NCBI GenBank assembly: GCA_018385315.1
Contig: JAHAZJ010000149.1
Span: forward strand, 1-64,000
Source: Treponema sp.
GTDB taxonomy: Bacteria; Spirochaetota; Spirochaetia; Treponematales; Treponemataceae
DNA: 64,000 bases
Direction of reading: 5' to 3'
The notes beneath the pieces were generated by a model. The model was not told the DNA's origin. It was given only the letters and a program-made list of their open reading frames with translations, and ran no database searches. The translations under genes were made by a program, and so were the position numbers. Of the stretch, positions 52,516 to 63,368 are shown one piece after another (the stretch's first letter is position 1; each line of letters opens with the position of its first letter).

Positions 52516-52589
52516 TTTTTAATTTTTTCAAACGAAAGGGCTGGTATTGTTTATCGGTCCTTTCGTTGTGAAAAAAGGAGTTAAATTAA

Positions 52590-52898
52590 ATGGCTAATGG
52601 AAAGATTCGTGTCAGACTCCGTGCATTTGATGTAGAGCTGATCGACCAGAGCGCAAAAGCAATTGTACAGACTGTACAGAAAGCTGGAGCAAAGGTTTCA
52701 GGGCCTATCCCTCTTCCAACAAGAATAAATAAGATTACAGTATTGCGTTCACCACACGTAAATAAAAAGTCACGTGAACAGTTTGAAATGCGTACTCACA
52801 AACGTCTTATTGATATTATGAACCCATCACAAGATGTTATGGATTCATTAATGAAGCTTGAACTTCCTGCTGGCGTTGAAGTAGAAGTTAAGCAGTAA
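52590..52898 (+). CDS. rpsJ: 30S ribosomal protein S10
   Basis: [58 protein letters not shown]. Confidence 0.97.
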   Translation: MANGKIRVRLRAFDVELIDQSAKAIVQTVQKAGAKVSGPIPLPTRINKITVLRSPHVNKKSREQFEMRTHKRLIDIMNPSQDVMDSLMKLELPAGVEVEVKQ

Positions 52899-52978
52899 TT
52901 GAAAAAATACCTTCGGGTAAAAAAAAATAAAGGTACGGTCCCCTTGGATCTGGGATGACGGCCTAGAAAAAAAAAGAG

Positions 52979-53009
52979 AGGATTTTAAGTTTCCCAATGC
53001 TTAAATCCT
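52979..53009 (+). promoter_or_regulatory. rplC leader hairpin similar to the rplK leader hairpin
   Basis: AGGATTTTAAG-tttcccaatg-CTTAAATCCT. Confidence 0.65.
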
Positions 53010-53025
53010 ATAGGAGAATATCAGA

Positions 53026-53646
53026 ATGAAAGGTCTGATTGCAAAAAAAGTTGGAATGACACAGATTTTCGACGAAAGCGGTAATCTTACACCAGTAACC
53101 GTGATCCAGGTCGAACCAAACGTTGTCGTTGCCAAAAAAACAAAGGAAAATTGCGGTTACGATGCAGTTGTTCTTGGTTTAGATGATATGAAAGCTTCTA
53201 AAGCAAGCAAGGCATATGCCGGACAATTCCCAGAGAACATCACTCCAAAACGTCACTTAAAAGAGTTCCGTAACTTCGAAAATGAAGTTAATGTTGGAGA
53301 TGCTGTTGGTCTTGAACTTTTTGAAGGCGTACGTTTCTTAGACGTTACAGCTACATCAAAAGGTAAAGGTTTCCAGGGTGTAATGAAGAGATGGGGCTTC
53401 CATGGTGGTCGTGCTACTCATGGTTCTAAATTCCATCGTGAGCCAGGTGGTACAGGAGAATGTACTACACCAGGACACAGCTTTAAAAATATTAAGCTTC
53501 CTGGACACATGGGAAACAGAAGAATTACTATTCAGAATTTGAAGATCGTTAAAGTTGATCCAGAATTAAAAGTAATTATGGTTCGCGGTGCTGTTCCTGG
53601 AAATAAGGACTGTACTCTCATCGTTAAGTCTGCAGTAAAGAAATAG
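53026..53646 (+). CDS. rplC: 50S ribosomal protein L3
   Basis: GLIAKKVGMTQIFDESG, GKGFQGVMKRWGFHGGRATHGSKFHR. Confidence 0.97.
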   Translation: MKGLIAKKVGMTQIFDESGNLTPVTVIQVEPNVVVAKKTKENCGYDAVVLGLDDMKASKASKAYAGQFPENITPKRHLKEFRNFENEVNVGDAVGLELFEGVRFLDVTATSKGKGFQGVMKRWGFHGGRATHGSKFHREPGGTGECTTPGHSFKNIKLPGHMGNRRITIQNLKIVKVDPELKVIMVRGAVPGNKDCTLIVKSAVKK

Positions 53647-53660
53647 TCAGGAGATAGGAT

Positions 53661-54299
53661 ATGGAAAAGAAAGTATATTCAACTTCTGGTAAAGAACTGC
53701 GTACAATCACACTTGATGACAAAGTATTCGGTCTTCCAGTAAATGACGACGTAATTTATTACGCAATCACAAATGAATTAGCAAATAAACGTGTTGGAAC
53801 TGCTTGTACAAAAACTCGTTCTGAAGTTCATGGTTCAAATAACAAACCATATAATCAGAAAGGTACAGGTAATGCACGTCGTGGTGATAAAAAATCTCCA
53901 ATTACAGTAGGTGGTGGTACAATTTTTGGACCAAAACCAAGAGATTTTTCTTACTCTATTCCTAAACAGGAAAAGAGACTTGCTATGAAAACTATCTTGA
54001 GTGCACATGCTCAGGGTGAAAGACTTACAGTTGTTGAAGATTTCACTGTAGAAAGTGGAAAAACAAAGGATTTAGTAACAATTCTTAATAATTTTGCTAA
54101 AGACGAAAGAACTGTATTAATTCTTAAAGACGATGATGCAAAAATCAAACAGGCTGCAAGAAATGTAAAAAATCTTACATTCCTTACATATAATCGTCTT
54201 AATGCACATGATTTGTACTACGGACGTAAAGTTATCGTACTTGAAAGTGCTGTAAAGAATTTGTCTGATTTCTATGCAGATAATAAGGAGGCTAAATAA
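53661..54299 (+). CDS. rplD: 50S ribosomal protein L4
   Basis: TRSEVHGSNNKPYNQKGTGNARRGDKKSPITVGGGTIFGPKPRDFSY. Confidence 0.96.
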   Translation: MEKKVYSTSGKELRTITLDDKVFGLPVNDDVIYYAITNELANKRVGTACTKTRSEVHGSNNKPYNQKGTGNARRGDKKSPITVGGGTIFGPKPRDFSYSIPKQEKRLAMKTILSAHAQGERLTVVEDFTVESGKTKDLVTILNNFAKDERTVLILKDDDAKIKQAARNVKNLTFLTYNRLNAHDLYYGRKVIVLESAVKNLSDFYADNKEAK

Positions 54300-54583
54300 T
54301 GAATTATACAGATATTCTTATTAGCCCTGTTGTTTCAGAAAAAGCAAGCGCATTGAGAGAACAGAATAAATATGTATTTATTGTTCACCCAGATGCAACA
54401 AAAACAGAAATTAAAGCTGCTGTTGCTAGCTTGTTCAATGTAAAAGTAGTTGATTGCACAACAATGAATGTGCTTGGAAAAATGAAACGACTTCGTGGAA
54501 AACCTGGTCGTACATCATCTTATAAGAAAGCTATTGTTCGTATCGCAGAAGGTCAGACAATTTCAGCTTTTGAAGGTGTATAA
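54299..54583 (+). CDS. rplW: 50S ribosomal protein L23
   Basis: ILISPVVSEKASALREQNKYVFIVHPDATKTEIKAAV. Confidence 0.96.
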   Translation: MNYTDILISPVVSEKASALREQNKYVFIVHPDATKTEIKAAVASLFNVKVVDCTTMNVLGKMKRLRGKPGRTSSYKKAIVRIAEGQTISAFEGV

Positions 54584-54610
54584 GATCAGTCGAGATTAAG
54601 GGGATAAAAA

Positions 54611-55435
54611 ATGGCTCTTAAAGTATTTAAGCCAATGACACCTGGTACACGTGGACGTGTAGACTTGTGTCGTGATGAACTGACAACTGATAGACCCGAG
54701 AAAACATTAGTGTCAGGTAAAAAGTCACATGGTGGACGTGGTGCTGGCGGACGTATTTCTGTACGTCATCAGGGTGGCGGACACAAAAAACTTTATCGTG
54801 ATATAGATTTTAAACGTAATAAGCACGGAATTCCTGGAACAGTAAAAACAATTGAATACGATCCAAACAGAAGTGCTAACATTGCTTTAGTATTCTATGC
54901 CGATGGTGACAAAAGATATATTATTGCACCAAAAGGTTTGCAGGTAGGACAGAAAATCATGTCTGGTGAAAATGCAACTCCTACAGTAGGAAATGCACTT
55001 CCATTAAACAAGATTCCTGTTGGTTTCACAATTCACAATATTGAATTAACACTTGGTCAGGGTGGACAGCTTGTTCGTTCTGCTGGTGCTAGTGCAATGA
55101 TTGCTGGTACAGAAGGTGATTACGTAATCGTTAGACTTCCTTCTAGTGAAATGCGCAAAATCAATGGTAAATGTTATGCAACAATTGGTGTTGTTGGTAA
55201 CGAAGAACATATGAATGTTAAACTTGGTAAAGCTGGTCACAGACGCTGGATGGGTGTTCGCCCTACAGTTCGTGGTATGGCTATGAACCCAGTTGATCAC
55301 CCACTTGGTGGTGGTGAAGGTGCTGGTAAAGGTCGCAATCCTGTTACTCCTTGGGGACAGCCTTGTAAAGGTTACCAGACTCGTAATAAGAGAAAGACTT
55401 CTAGCAATTTTATTGTTAGCCGTCGTAAGAAATAG
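54611..55435 (+). CDS. rplB: 50S ribosomal protein L2
   Basis: [47 protein letters not shown]. Confidence 0.98.
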   Translation: MALKVFKPMTPGTRGRVDLCRDELTTDRPEKTLVSGKKSHGGRGAGGRISVRHQGGGHKKLYRDIDFKRNKHGIPGTVKTIEYDPNRSANIALVFYADGDKRYIIAPKGLQVGQKIMSGENATPTVGNALPLNKIPVGFTIHNIELTLGQGGQLVRSAGASAMIAGTEGDYVIVRLPSSEMRKINGKCYATIGVVGNEEHMNVKLGKAGHRRWMGVRPTVRGMAMNPVDHPLGGGEGAGKGRNPVTPWGQPCKGYQTRNKRKTSSNFIVSRRKK

Positions 55436-55452
55436 TCGCAGAGGAGATAATC

Positions 55453-55731
55453 GTGTCAAGATCTGTTAAAAAAGGACCATTCGTAGAGAAATCTCTTTAC
55501 AAAAAGGTTCAGTTAATGAATAAAGAAGCAGACAAGAAAATGATTAAAACATATTCTCGCTGCTCAACAATCATCCCAGAAATGGTTGGAAATACTATTT
55601 CTGTTTATAATGGTAAATCATGGATTCCTGTATATGTTACAGAAAACTTGGTAGGTCATAAGCTTGGTGAATTTGCACCAACTCGTACTTATCATGGCCA
55701 TGGTGGTTCAGATAAAACTGCTAAGAAATAA
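55453..55731 (+). CDS. rpsS: 30S ribosomal protein S19
   Basis: [28 protein letters not shown]. Confidence 0.97.
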   Translation: MSRSVKKGPFVEKSLYKKVQLMNKEADKKMIKTYSRCSTIIPEMVGNTISVYNGKSWIPVYVTENLVGHKLGEFAPTRTYHGHGGSDKTAKK

Positions 55732-55746
55732 GGGTAGAGGTATATA

Positions 55747-56103
55747 ATGAAAGTTGAAAAAGGTTATGTAGCCACTACAAAGTTCCTTATTGCATCACCA
55801 ACAAAGGTTCGTCCAGTTGCTAATGTAATTAAACAGAAGTCTTATTCAGAAGCTATGGCTATTCTTGCAAATATGCCACAGAAAGGTGCTACATTGATCA
55901 GTGCAACATTAAAATCTGCAGCTGCTAACGCACTTAATCTGAATTCTAAATTAGATGAAGATATGCTTTACGTTAAAGAAATCAGAGTTGATGAAGGTCC
56001 AAGATTGAGAAGAATCTGGTGCCGTGCTCGTGGTCGTGCAGATCAGCTTTTAAAACGTATGTGTCATATTACCGTCATCGTTGACGAGAAGGCGGGGGAA
56101 TAA
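55747..56103 (+). CDS. rplV: 50S ribosomal protein L22
   Basis: [55 protein letters not shown]. Confidence 0.96.
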   Translation: MKVEKGYVATTKFLIASPTKVRPVANVIKQKSYSEAMAILANMPQKGATLISATLKSAAANALNLNSKLDEDMLYVKEIRVDEGPRLRRIWCRARGRADQLLKRMCHITVIVDEKAGE

Positions 56104-56104
56104 A

Positions 56105-56848
56105 GTGGGTCAGAAAGTTAATCCTATTGGTTTACGCTTAGGTGTAAACAAAACATGGCAGTCACGTTGGTATGCAGATCCACGTGAATATGCAGATTTA
56201 GTTCTTGAAGATTTGAAAATCAGAAAGTTGGTTTCAGAACTTCCTGAATGTAAAAATGCTGACATAGCTGAAATTGAAATTGTACGTCATCCACAGCGCG
56301 TTACAATCGTAATTCATACAGCTCGTCCAGGTGTAATTATTGGTGTAAAAGGTGCTTCAATCGAAAAGATTAGTGCTGATATCCAGAAAGAACTTACTAA
56401 AAAAGTTCAGATTAAGATCAAAGAAATCAAACGTGCAGATGTAAATGCTACTTTGATTGCACAGAATATTGGTCGCCAGCTTACTGGTCGTGGTTCATTC
56501 CGTAAGGCTATGAAACAGGCTGTTAGCAATGCTATGAGAGCAGGTGCACAGGGTGTTAAAGTTCGTCTTAGTGGTCGTCTTGGTGGAGCAGATATGTCTC
56601 GTACTGAAGAACACAAAGAAGGACGTGTACCACTTCATACTCTCCGTGCTGATATCGACTATGGTACATATGCAGCTCTTACTACATATGGAAAAATCGG
56701 TATTAAAGTATGGGTATACAATGGTATGAACTATGGTATCGATCATAATGAAGATGCTGGTCAGCTCGTAAAGAAACCAAGACGTCCTGCACGTCAGGCT
56801 TCTGAAAAGACTGATGGTGCTGAACCTGCTAAAAAGGCAAGGAGTTAG
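56105..56848 (+). CDS. rpsC: 30S ribosomal protein S3 (GTG start)
   Basis: [36 protein letters not shown] from GTG at 56105; KH-domain [13 protein letters not shown]. Confidence 0.97.
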   Translation: MGQKVNPIGLRLGVNKTWQSRWYADPREYADLVLEDLKIRKLVSELPECKNADIAEIEIVRHPQRVTIVIHTARPGVIIGVKGASIEKISADIQKELTKKVQIKIKEIKRADVNATLIAQNIGRQLTGRGSFRKAMKQAVSNAMRAGAQGVKVRLSGRLGGADMSRTEEHKEGRVPLHTLRADIDYGTYAALTTYGKIGIKVWVYNGMNYGIDHNEDAGQLVKKPRRPARQASEKTDGAEPAKKARS

Positions 56849-56851
56849 TAT

Positions 56852-57271
56852 ATGCCATTAAGTCCAAAAAGAGTAATTCACCGTAAGGTACAGCGTGGTC
56901 GCGAAAAAGGTTTCGCAACTCGTGATAATAACATCGATTTTGGTGACATCGCTTTAGTAGCAATGGAACCAACTTGGTTGGATGCAAGAGTAATTGAAGC
57001 AGCCCGTGTTGCTATCAACCGTAAGCTTGAAAGAAAGGGAAATGTATGGATTCGTATCTTCCCTGATAAACCAATTACTAAAAAACCAGCTGAAGTTCGT
57101 ATGGGTAAGGGTAAAGGTGCTCCAGATCATTGGGCAGCTGTTATCAAACCTGGTATGATTTTGTTCGAAATTGGTGGAGTTGATCTTAAAGTTGCAGCAA
57201 GAGCTCTTGAGCTTGCTGGTGATAAACTTCCAGTTCTTACAAAAATTGTTTATAAGCCAACACGCGACTAG
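56852..57271 (+). CDS. rplP: 50S ribosomal protein L16
   Basis: MPLSPKRVIHRKVQRGREKG, RMGKGKGAPDHWAAVIKPG. Confidence 0.97.
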   Translation: MPLSPKRVIHRKVQRGREKGFATRDNNIDFGDIALVAMEPTWLDARVIEAARVAINRKLERKGNVWIRIFPDKPITKKPAEVRMGKGKGAPDHWAAVIKPGMILFEIGGVDLKVAARALELAGDKLPVLTKIVYKPTRD

Positions 57272-57282
57272 GAGGAAATAAG

Positions 57283-57489
57283 ATGGCTGATTCAAAGAAA
57301 AAGAATGACAAAGAACTGTCTTATAAAGAACTCGTAGCTAAACGTGACGAGCTTAAGAAAGAATACATGGATCTCCGTTTCAAAATGGTTGTGTCACATG
57401 TAGATAATCCAATGCAGAAACGTACAATGCGTCGCGAAATCGCTCGCTTGAATACGTTCATTCAGCAGAAAGCTGAAGATAATAAGTAG
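57283..57489 (+). CDS. rpmC: 50S ribosomal protein L29
   Basis: YMDLRFKMVVSHVDNPMQKRTMRREIARLNTFI, operon position. Confidence 0.93.
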   Translation: MADSKKKNDKELSYKELVAKRDELKKEYMDLRFKMVVSHVDNPMQKRTMRREIARLNTFIQQKAEDNK

Positions 57490-57499
57490 GAGCTGAACC

Positions 57500-57775
57500 G
57501 TGGAAGAGAAAACTGTTCAGACTGTAAAGACATCAAAACGTTCATTTGTTGGTATCGTAAGCAGCGAAAAAATGGATAAAACTATTGTAGTAACTATCGA
57601 AACAAAAAAGATGGACCGTCTTTACAAGAAATATGTTACTAGAACAAAGAAGTGCATGGCTCATGACGAAAACAATGATGCTCATGTTGGTGACACAGTT
57701 CGTATTGTTGAATGCAGACCATTAAGCAAAAATAAATGCTGGCGTCTTGCTGAAATTATCGAACGTGCTAAATAA
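57500..57775 (+). CDS. rpsQ: 30S ribosomal protein S17
   Basis: [36 protein letters not shown]. Confidence 0.97.
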   Translation: MEEKTVQTVKTSKRSFVGIVSSEKMDKTIVVTIETKKMDRLYKKYVTRTKKCMAHDENNDAHVGDTVRIVECRPLSKNKCWRLAEIIERAK

Positions 57776-57793
57776 GCGAGGAGTTGAAGTAAT

Positions 57794-58162
57794 ATGATTC
57801 AGATGCAATCTTGTATGACAGTTGCTGATAACTCCGGAGCAAAAATCGCTCAGTGTATTAAAGTTATCGGTGGTTCACATCGCAGATACGCAGGTATCGG
57901 TGATATCGTAGTAGTAGCAATTAAGGATGCAATTCCTACATCTACTATTAAAAAGGGTACTATCGAAAAGGCTGTAATTGTACGCCAAGCTAAGGAATAT
58001 CGTCGTCCAGATGGAACTTATATTCGTTTTGATGATAACGCTTGTGTTATTGTTGATGATAGCAAGAATCCAAAAGGAAAACGTATATTTGGACCTGTAG
58101 CACGTGAGCTTCGTGATATGGACTTTATGAAGATCATATCTTTGGCTCCGGAAGTTCTTTAA
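57794..58162 (+). CDS. rplN: 50S ribosomal protein L14
   Basis: [37 protein letters not shown]. Confidence 0.98.
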   Translation: MIQMQSCMTVADNSGAKIAQCIKVIGGSHRRYAGIGDIVVVAIKDAIPTSTIKKGTIEKAVIVRQAKEYRRPDGTYIRFDDNACVIVDDSKNPKGKRIFGPVARELRDMDFMKIISLAPEVL

Positions 58163-58173
58163 GGAGTAATGAA

Positions 58174-58488
58174 ATGTTAAAAAAATCAAAAATCCGCAAG
58201 AACGATACAGTACAGGTACTTGCTGGTAAAGATAAAGGAAAACGCGGAACTGTAGTTAGTGTAATCCTTAAGAAAGATGCAGTTATAGTATCTGGTGTAA
58301 ACATTGTTAAAAAAGCAATGAAGAAGAAGAGTCAGCAGGACCAGGGCGGTATCGCTGAGGTTGAAGCTCCTCTTAATATTTCAAATGTAGCAATCGTATG
58401 TAAAAAATGCGGTCCTACAAAAATTGGTTATAAAATCGACGGCGATAAAAAAGTTCGCGTATGTCGTAAATGTGGAGATGTTCTGTAA
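58174..58488 (+). CDS. rplX: 50S ribosomal protein L24
   Basis: [25 protein letters not shown]. Confidence 0.96.
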   Translation: MLKKSKIRKNDTVQVLAGKDKGKRGTVVSVILKKDAVIVSGVNIVKKAMKKKSQQDQGGIAEVEAPLNISNVAIVCKKCGPTKIGYKIDGDKKVRVCRKCGDVL

Positions 58489-59039
58489 TGGCAAATTACG
58501 TACCTCGGCTTAAGAAAGTCTATAAAGACGAAATCGCACCAGCTCTTACAAAAGAGTTCAACTACACAACTCCAATGCAGGTTCCTGCAATTAAGAAGAT
58601 TGTTGTAAGTATGGGTGTTGGTGAAGCTCTCACAAATAAGAAACTCCTTGATGCCGCAGTAGCTGACTTAACTCAGATCACAGGTCAGAAGGCTGTTAAA
58701 ACAAAGGCTAAAAAGAGTATTGCTAACTTCAAGTTACGTGAGGGCAATGAAGTGGGTGCAATGGTAACATTGCGCGGAGATATCATGTATGAATTCCTTG
58801 ATCGTCTCATCAATGTTGCTTTCCCACGTATTAAGGATTTCCGCGGAATCAAAGCAACAGGTTTTGATGGTCATGGAAATTTCTCAGTTGGTATTACTGA
58901 ACAGTTGATTTTCCCAGAAATCGATTTTGATAAAGTTGTTAAAATCGCTGGTATGAACATCACATTCGTAACAAGTGCTAATACAGATGCTGAAGCAAAA
59001 GCACTTCTTACTAAGTTCAATATGCCATTCCGTAAGTAG
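58488..59039 (+). CDS. rplE: 50S ribosomal protein L5
   Basis: [37 protein letters not shown] at 58488 overlaps the L24 stop. Confidence 0.97.
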   Translation: MANYVPRLKKVYKDEIAPALTKEFNYTTPMQVPAIKKIVVSMGVGEALTNKKLLDAAVADLTQITGQKAVKTKAKKSIANFKLREGNEVGAMVTLRGDIMYEFLDRLINVAFPRIKDFRGIKATGFDGHGNFSVGITEQLIFPEIDFDKVVKIAGMNITFVTSANTDAEAKALLTKFNMPFRK

Positions 59040-59047
59040 GTGAAGTT

Positions 59048-59233
59048 ATGGCAAAAAAATCAATGATTATTAAAGCAGCCCGTAAACAGAAGTATTCTAC
59101 AAGAGAATATCATCGTTGTCAGATTTGCGGACGTCCACGTGGATATTTGCGTAAGTTTAAGATGTGTCGTCTTTGCTTCCGTAAATTAGCAAGCGAAGGC
59201 CAGCTTCCTGGCGTTACAAAGTCAAGTTGGTAG
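59048..59233 (+). CDS. rpsZ: 30S ribosomal protein S14, type Z (zinc-binding)
   Basis: [46 protein letters not shown]. Confidence 0.96.
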   Translation: MAKKSMIIKAARKQKYSTREYHRCQICGRPRGYLRKFKMCRLCFRKLASEGQLPGVTKSSW

Positions 59234-59242
59234 GAGATAGAA

Positions 59243-59641
59243 ATGAGTGCATCAGATCCAGTAGCAGATATGCTCACAAAGGTTCGTAATGCGGCTATGG
59301 CCCGCCACGAGAAAGTAGATGTTCCTTCTTCAAAACTTAAGTTAGAAATCGTTAAGATTATGAAAACAGAAGGATATATCAAGAACTTTAAAAAAGTTCA
59401 GGAAGATGGAAAAAATACACTTCGTATTTTCTTGAAGTATGATGAAGAAAACAATTCGGTAATTCATGGTGTTGAAAAAATTTCTACACCAGGACGCCGT
59501 GTTTATTCTGGTTACAAAGATTTACCACGCGTTTATAACGGTTATGGTACAGTCATCGTTTCAACTTCTTCTGGTGTTACAACTGGAAAGAAAGCTTCTG
59601 AAAAGATGGTTGGTGGTGAATTAGTTTGCACAATCTGGTAG
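59243..59641 (+). CDS. rpsH: 30S ribosomal protein S8
   Basis: [32 protein letters not shown]. Confidence 0.97.
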   Translation: MSASDPVADMLTKVRNAAMARHEKVDVPSSKLKLEIVKIMKTEGYIKNFKKVQEDGKNTLRIFLKYDEENNSVIHGVEKISTPGRRVYSGYKDLPRVYNGYGTVIVSTSSGVTTGKKASEKMVGGELVCTIW

Positions 59642-59656
59642 TAGGAGGCAGAAAGG

Positions 59657-60196
59657 ATGTCTAAAGTAGGTAAACTTCCTGTTGCTATTCCAGCAGGTGT
59701 AACAATCAGTGTTGCTGATGGTGTAATTACTGTAAAAGGTCCTAAAGGTGAACTTAAACAGGCTTACAGCAGTGATATTGAAATTAAAGTAGAAGGAACA
59801 GAAGCAGTTCTTACAACTAAAAACAATGCTAAACAGACAAATGCATATCATGGTCTTTACAGAGCTCTTATTGCTAACATGGTAAAAGGTGTTTCAGAAG
59901 GCTTTACAAAGACTTTGGTTATTACAGGTGTAGGTTATCGTGCAGAAGTTAAAGGTAAAGAACTTGTAATGAACCTTGGTTATTCAAGTGACTATATTGC
60001 TATCATTCCAGAAGGTTTAACTGTAGCAACAACTCCAGATGGAAAAGTTACAATTACTGGTATTGATAAACAGTTGGTTGGTGAATTTAGTTCTCAGATT
60101 CGTAAGTTAAGAAAACCTGAACCTTATAAAGGAAAGGGTATTCGTTATGACAACGAAGTTATCCGACGTAAAGTTGGTAAAACTGGTGTTAAATAA
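59657..60196 (+). CDS. rplF: 50S ribosomal protein L6
   Basis: [37 protein letters not shown]. Confidence 0.97.
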   Translation: MSKVGKLPVAIPAGVTISVADGVITVKGPKGELKQAYSSDIEIKVEGTEAVLTTKNNAKQTNAYHGLYRALIANMVKGVSEGFTKTLVITGVGYRAEVKGKELVMNLGYSSDYIAIIPEGLTVATTPDGKVTITGIDKQLVGEFSSQIRKLRKPEPYKGKGIRYDNEVIRRKVGKTGVK

Positions 60197-60207
60197 GGTG
60201 AAGCTAT

Positions 60208-60570
60208 ATGTTTAAGAAAATGAACGACAAAAACAGAAAACGCTTGCACAGAAAAATTCATATCCGTAAGTCAATCTACGGTACTGCTGATCGTCCACGT
60301 ATGACAATTACACGCAGTAACAAGAATCTTTCAGTTCAGGTAATTGATGATGATGAAGGAAAGACTTTAGCTTCAATCTCAACTTTGGAAAAAGAATTTG
60401 CAGCTATAAAACCTAATATTGAAGGTGCTGCAAAACTTGGTGAAGCTTTAGGTGCAAGACTTAAGGACAAGAAAATCGCAAAAGTTGTTTTTGACAGAAA
60501 CGGTTACTTGTACCATGGAGTTGTAAAAGCTTTCGCTGATGGTGCCCGTAAAGCCGGTATCGAATTCTAG
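60208..60570 (+). CDS. rplR: 50S ribosomal protein L18
   Basis: [63 protein letters not shown]. Confidence 0.96.
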   Translation: MFKKMNDKNRKRLHRKIHIRKSIYGTADRPRMTITRSNKNLSVQVIDDDEGKTLASISTLEKEFAAIKPNIEGAAKLGEALGARLKDKKIAKVVFDRNGYLYHGVVKAFADGARKAGIEF

Positions 60571-60578
60571 GAGAAATT

Positions 60579-61094
60579 ATGGAACATCAGAAAAACTTTG
60601 ATAAAGATCCAAAAGAAAAAGAGTTCGTTGAAAAATTAGTTACTCTTAATAGAACAAGTAAGACTGTAAAAGGTGGACGTCGTATGGCTTTCGCTGCTCT
60701 TACTGTTGTTGGTGATCAGAAAGGTCGCGTTGGATATGGTCTTGGTAAAGCTAATGACGTATCTGAAGCAATTAAGAAGAGTATTGATAAAGCAAAGAGA
60801 AATCTTATCACAGTTCCAATGAAAAACGGAACTTTACCACATGAAATCATTGGTAAATATAAGAGTTCAGAAGTATTGTTAAAACCAGCTTGTTCCGGTA
60901 CTGGAATTATCGCTGGTGGTACAGTTCGTGCTATCATGGATGCAGCTGGAGCAACAGATGTTCAGTCTAAATCTTTGGGATCAAGCTCAGCAGTAAATGT
61001 TGTTCGCGCTACTTTTGATGCAATCTCTAAATTGATGGATGCAAAGAAAGTTGCTGCAAACAGAGGTAAAACTCTTGATGAGTTGTGGGGTTAA
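60579..61094 (+). CDS. rpsE: 30S ribosomal protein S5
   Basis: VKGGRRMAFAALTVVGDQKGRVGYGLGKANDVSEAIKKS. Confidence 0.97.
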   Translation: MEHQKNFDKDPKEKEFVEKLVTLNRTSKTVKGGRRMAFAALTVVGDQKGRVGYGLGKANDVSEAIKKSIDKAKRNLITVPMKNGTLPHEIIGKYKSSEVLLKPACSGTGIIAGGTVRAIMDAAGATDVQSKSLGSSSAVNVVRATFDAISKLMDAKKVAANRGKTLDELWG

Positions 61095-61097
61095 TGT

Positions 61098-61286
61098 ATG
61101 GCTAAAGCAAAACAGTTGAAAGTTACATTAATTAAAAGCGTAATTGGTCAGAAACCAGAAAAAGTAGCTACAGTTCGTAGTTTAGGACTTAAGAAGATTT
61201 CTTCTTCTAATGTTCTTGCTGATAACGAAGCTATTCGTGGTATGGTTGCATCTGTATCTCATTTAGTAAAAGTAGAGGAGATCTAA
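61098..61286 (+). CDS. rpmD: 50S ribosomal protein L30
   Basis: [28 protein letters not shown]. Confidence 0.94.
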   Translation: MAKAKQLKVTLIKSVIGQKPEKVATVRSLGLKKISSSNVLADNEAIRGMVASVSHLVKVEEI

Positions 61287-61287
61287 A

Positions 61288-61767
61288 ATGGCAGAATATA
61301 ATCCAATTCTTAGCGCTCCTTACGGTGCTAATAAACAGCCTAAACGTGTTGGTCGTGGTTCTTCTTCAGGACTTGGTACAACAGCAGGTAAAGGTAATAA
61401 GGGTCAGCAGTCACGATCTGGTGGAAAAACTTACGTTGGTTTTGAAGGTGGTCAGATGCCACTTTATAGACGTATTGCTCACAAAGGTTTCTCAAACTAT
61501 CCTTTCAAGAAAGAATATGTTTGTTTCAACCTTGACGTACTTGAAGCTAAATTCAATGACGGTGAAACAGTAAACAAGGAATCTCTTATTGCTAAGGGTC
61601 TTATTTCTGGCAAAGCAGAAGTTCTTGTAAAAATTCTTGGAAACGGTGACGTTAAAAAGAAGATCAACGTTGTTGTTGATAAGGTTTCTGAATCAGCAAA
61701 AGCTAAAATCGAAAAAGCTGGTGGATCAGTAACAGTAGCTGATGCAGCAGCAAAAAGCGATAAATAG
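61288..61767 (+). CDS. rplO: 50S ribosomal protein L15
   Basis: KRVGRGSSSGLGTTAGKGNKGQQSRSGGKTYVGFEGGQMPLYRR. Confidence 0.97.
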   Translation: MAEYNPILSAPYGANKQPKRVGRGSSSGLGTTAGKGNKGQQSRSGGKTYVGFEGGQMPLYRRIAHKGFSNYPFKKEYVCFNLDVLEAKFNDGETVNKESLIAKGLISGKAEVLVKILGNGDVKKKINVVVDKVSESAKAKIEKAGGSVTVADAAAKSDK

Positions 61768-61782
61768 TTACCGGAGTAGAAC

Positions 61783-63117
61783 ATGGCAAGCAATGCAATT
61801 GTAAATATGTTTAAAGTAAAAGAACTCAGAGGACGTTTGTTCTATACACTTATTGTATTAGCAGTGTTTAGACTTGGAAGTGTTATCACTATTCCAGGTA
61901 TTGATGCAAATGTTCTGCTCCAATACTTTGAAGAACAGGCTGCGCAGAGAAATAATGCCTTTGCCAGCTACATGGACTTCTTTGTAGGTGGTGCATTCTC
62001 TAGATTCTCTATCTTCATGCTCGGTGTAATGCCTTATATCTCGATGCAGATTATTATGCAGCTTGCTGTGATTATTTTCCCATCACTTAAACGTATATCT
62101 CAGGAAGATGGTGGACAAAGAAAGATTGCTTCATACATTCGTTTTGGAACAATCGTTGTTTGTATTATCCAGGCTTGGGGTGTAACTGTTTTAGCAGATA
62201 GTATCCCTGGATGTGTTATTTTTGATAATGCTATTGCTTTCAAGGCTCTAGCAATTGTTACTGTAACAACAGGTTCTATGGTTACTATTTGGCTTGGTGA
62301 TCAGATTACAGCACGTGGTATTGGAAATGGCGTATCAATGATGATTTTTGCCGGAATTGTAGCACGTTTGCCTAGTGCAGTTGCTGAATTAGTTCAGGCT
62401 GTAAAAAACGGTGAACCACAGTTGGTATTTGTCATCCTTGTTTTGATAATGTTTATTGTCATTATCGCTTTGGTAATTTTTGAAGAATCTGGACAGAGAA
62501 AAATCCCTGTTCACTATGCAAAACGTGTTGTTGGAAGAAAAATGTATGGTGGTCAGTCTACTTACATTCCATTTAAGGTTAATCCTTCAAATGTAATTCC
62601 ATTGATTTTTGCTAACTCTCTTCTTACATTACCATTAACACTTGTACAGACATTTTCTAAAGGTGCTAATTCAAAACCTTGGGTTGGAGCATTATCTAGA
62701 ATTTTGCAACCAGCCGGAATTTGGTATAATGTTTTGTTAATTGTTCTTATTATCTTCTTTGCATACTTCTACACTCAGGTAACCCTGAACCCTACTGAAA
62801 TCGCAAAGAACATCCGTGAAAACGGCGGCTCCATTCCGGGTGTGCGTACAGATAAGACAGAAGAATATCTAACAAAAATATTGAATAGACTTATATTACC
62901 AGGTTCATTGTTCCTTGCTTTAATAGCAGTAATTCCAACAGTTATCCAGTATGCTTTTGGATTCCCTCAGTCTGTTGCACAGCTTATGGGTGGAACTTCA
63001 TTAATCATCTTGGTTGGTGTTGATTTGGATACAATGAGTCAGGTTGAAGCACTTCTTAAAATGCATCATCATGAAGGACTTACTAAGAAGGGCAAAATCA
63101 GATCAAGAAGTTTATAA
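61783..63117 (+). CDS. secY: Preprotein translocase subunit SecY
   Basis: MLGVMPYISMQIIMQLAVIIFPSLKRISQEDGGQRKI; TEIAKNIRENGGSIPGVR. Confidence 0.98.
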   Translation: MASNAIVNMFKVKELRGRLFYTLIVLAVFRLGSVITIPGIDANVLLQYFEEQAAQRNNAFASYMDFFVGGAFSRFSIFMLGVMPYISMQIIMQLAVIIFPSLKRISQEDGGQRKIASYIRFGTIVVCIIQAWGVTVLADSIPGCVIFDNAIAFKALAIVTVTTGSMVTIWLGDQITARGIGNGVSMMIFAGIVARLPSAVAELVQAVKNGEPQLVFVILVLIMFIVIIALVIFEESGQRKIPVHYAKRVVGRKMYGGQSTYIPFKVNPSNVIPLIFANSLLTLPLTLVQTFSKGANSKPWVGALSRILQPAGIWYNVLLIVLIIFFAYFYTQVTLNPTEIAKNIRENGGSIPGVRTDKTEEYLTKILNRLILPGSLFLALIAVIPTVIQYAFGFPQSVAQLMGGTSLIILVGVDLDTMSQVEALLKMHHHEGLTKKGKIRSRSL

Positions 63118-63170
63118 AAATTTTTTGATTAACCAGTAGAAAAGAACTGGGAATATGTGATATATTATCT

Positions 63171-63214
63171 CTTACCGAATTGCTCTCATTGCGAGGTGCT
63201 AAAGATTCGGTAAG
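63171..63214 (+). promoter_or_regulatory. Hairpin in the rpmJ-rpsM-rpsK (alpha operon) leader
   Basis: CTTACCGAAT ... ATTCGGTAAG, perfect 10-bp stem with nested CTC/GAG pairing. Confidence 0.7.
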
Positions 63215-63237
63215 AATATTCTCATGGGGGCTTTTAT

Positions 63238-63351
63238 ATGAAAGTACGAACCAGTGTAAAACCTATCTGTGATAAATGTAAGGTTATTAAACGTAATGGT
63301 ATTATCCGTATCATTTGTACAAACCCAAAACATAAACAGAGACAGGGCTAA
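63238..63351 (+). CDS. rpmJ: 50S ribosomal protein L36 (not in the ORF track; 37 aa)
   Basis: [37 protein letters not shown]. Confidence 0.97.
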   Translation: MKVRTSVKPICDKCKVIKRNGIIRIICTNPKHKQRQG

Positions 63352-63368
63352 GGCTTAAGGAGAAACAG

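Noticed and set aside
55046-55459. 137-aa minus-strand ORF antisense to rplB/rpsS
   Set aside because: Thr/Asn/Ser-rich shadow ORF with no independent support.
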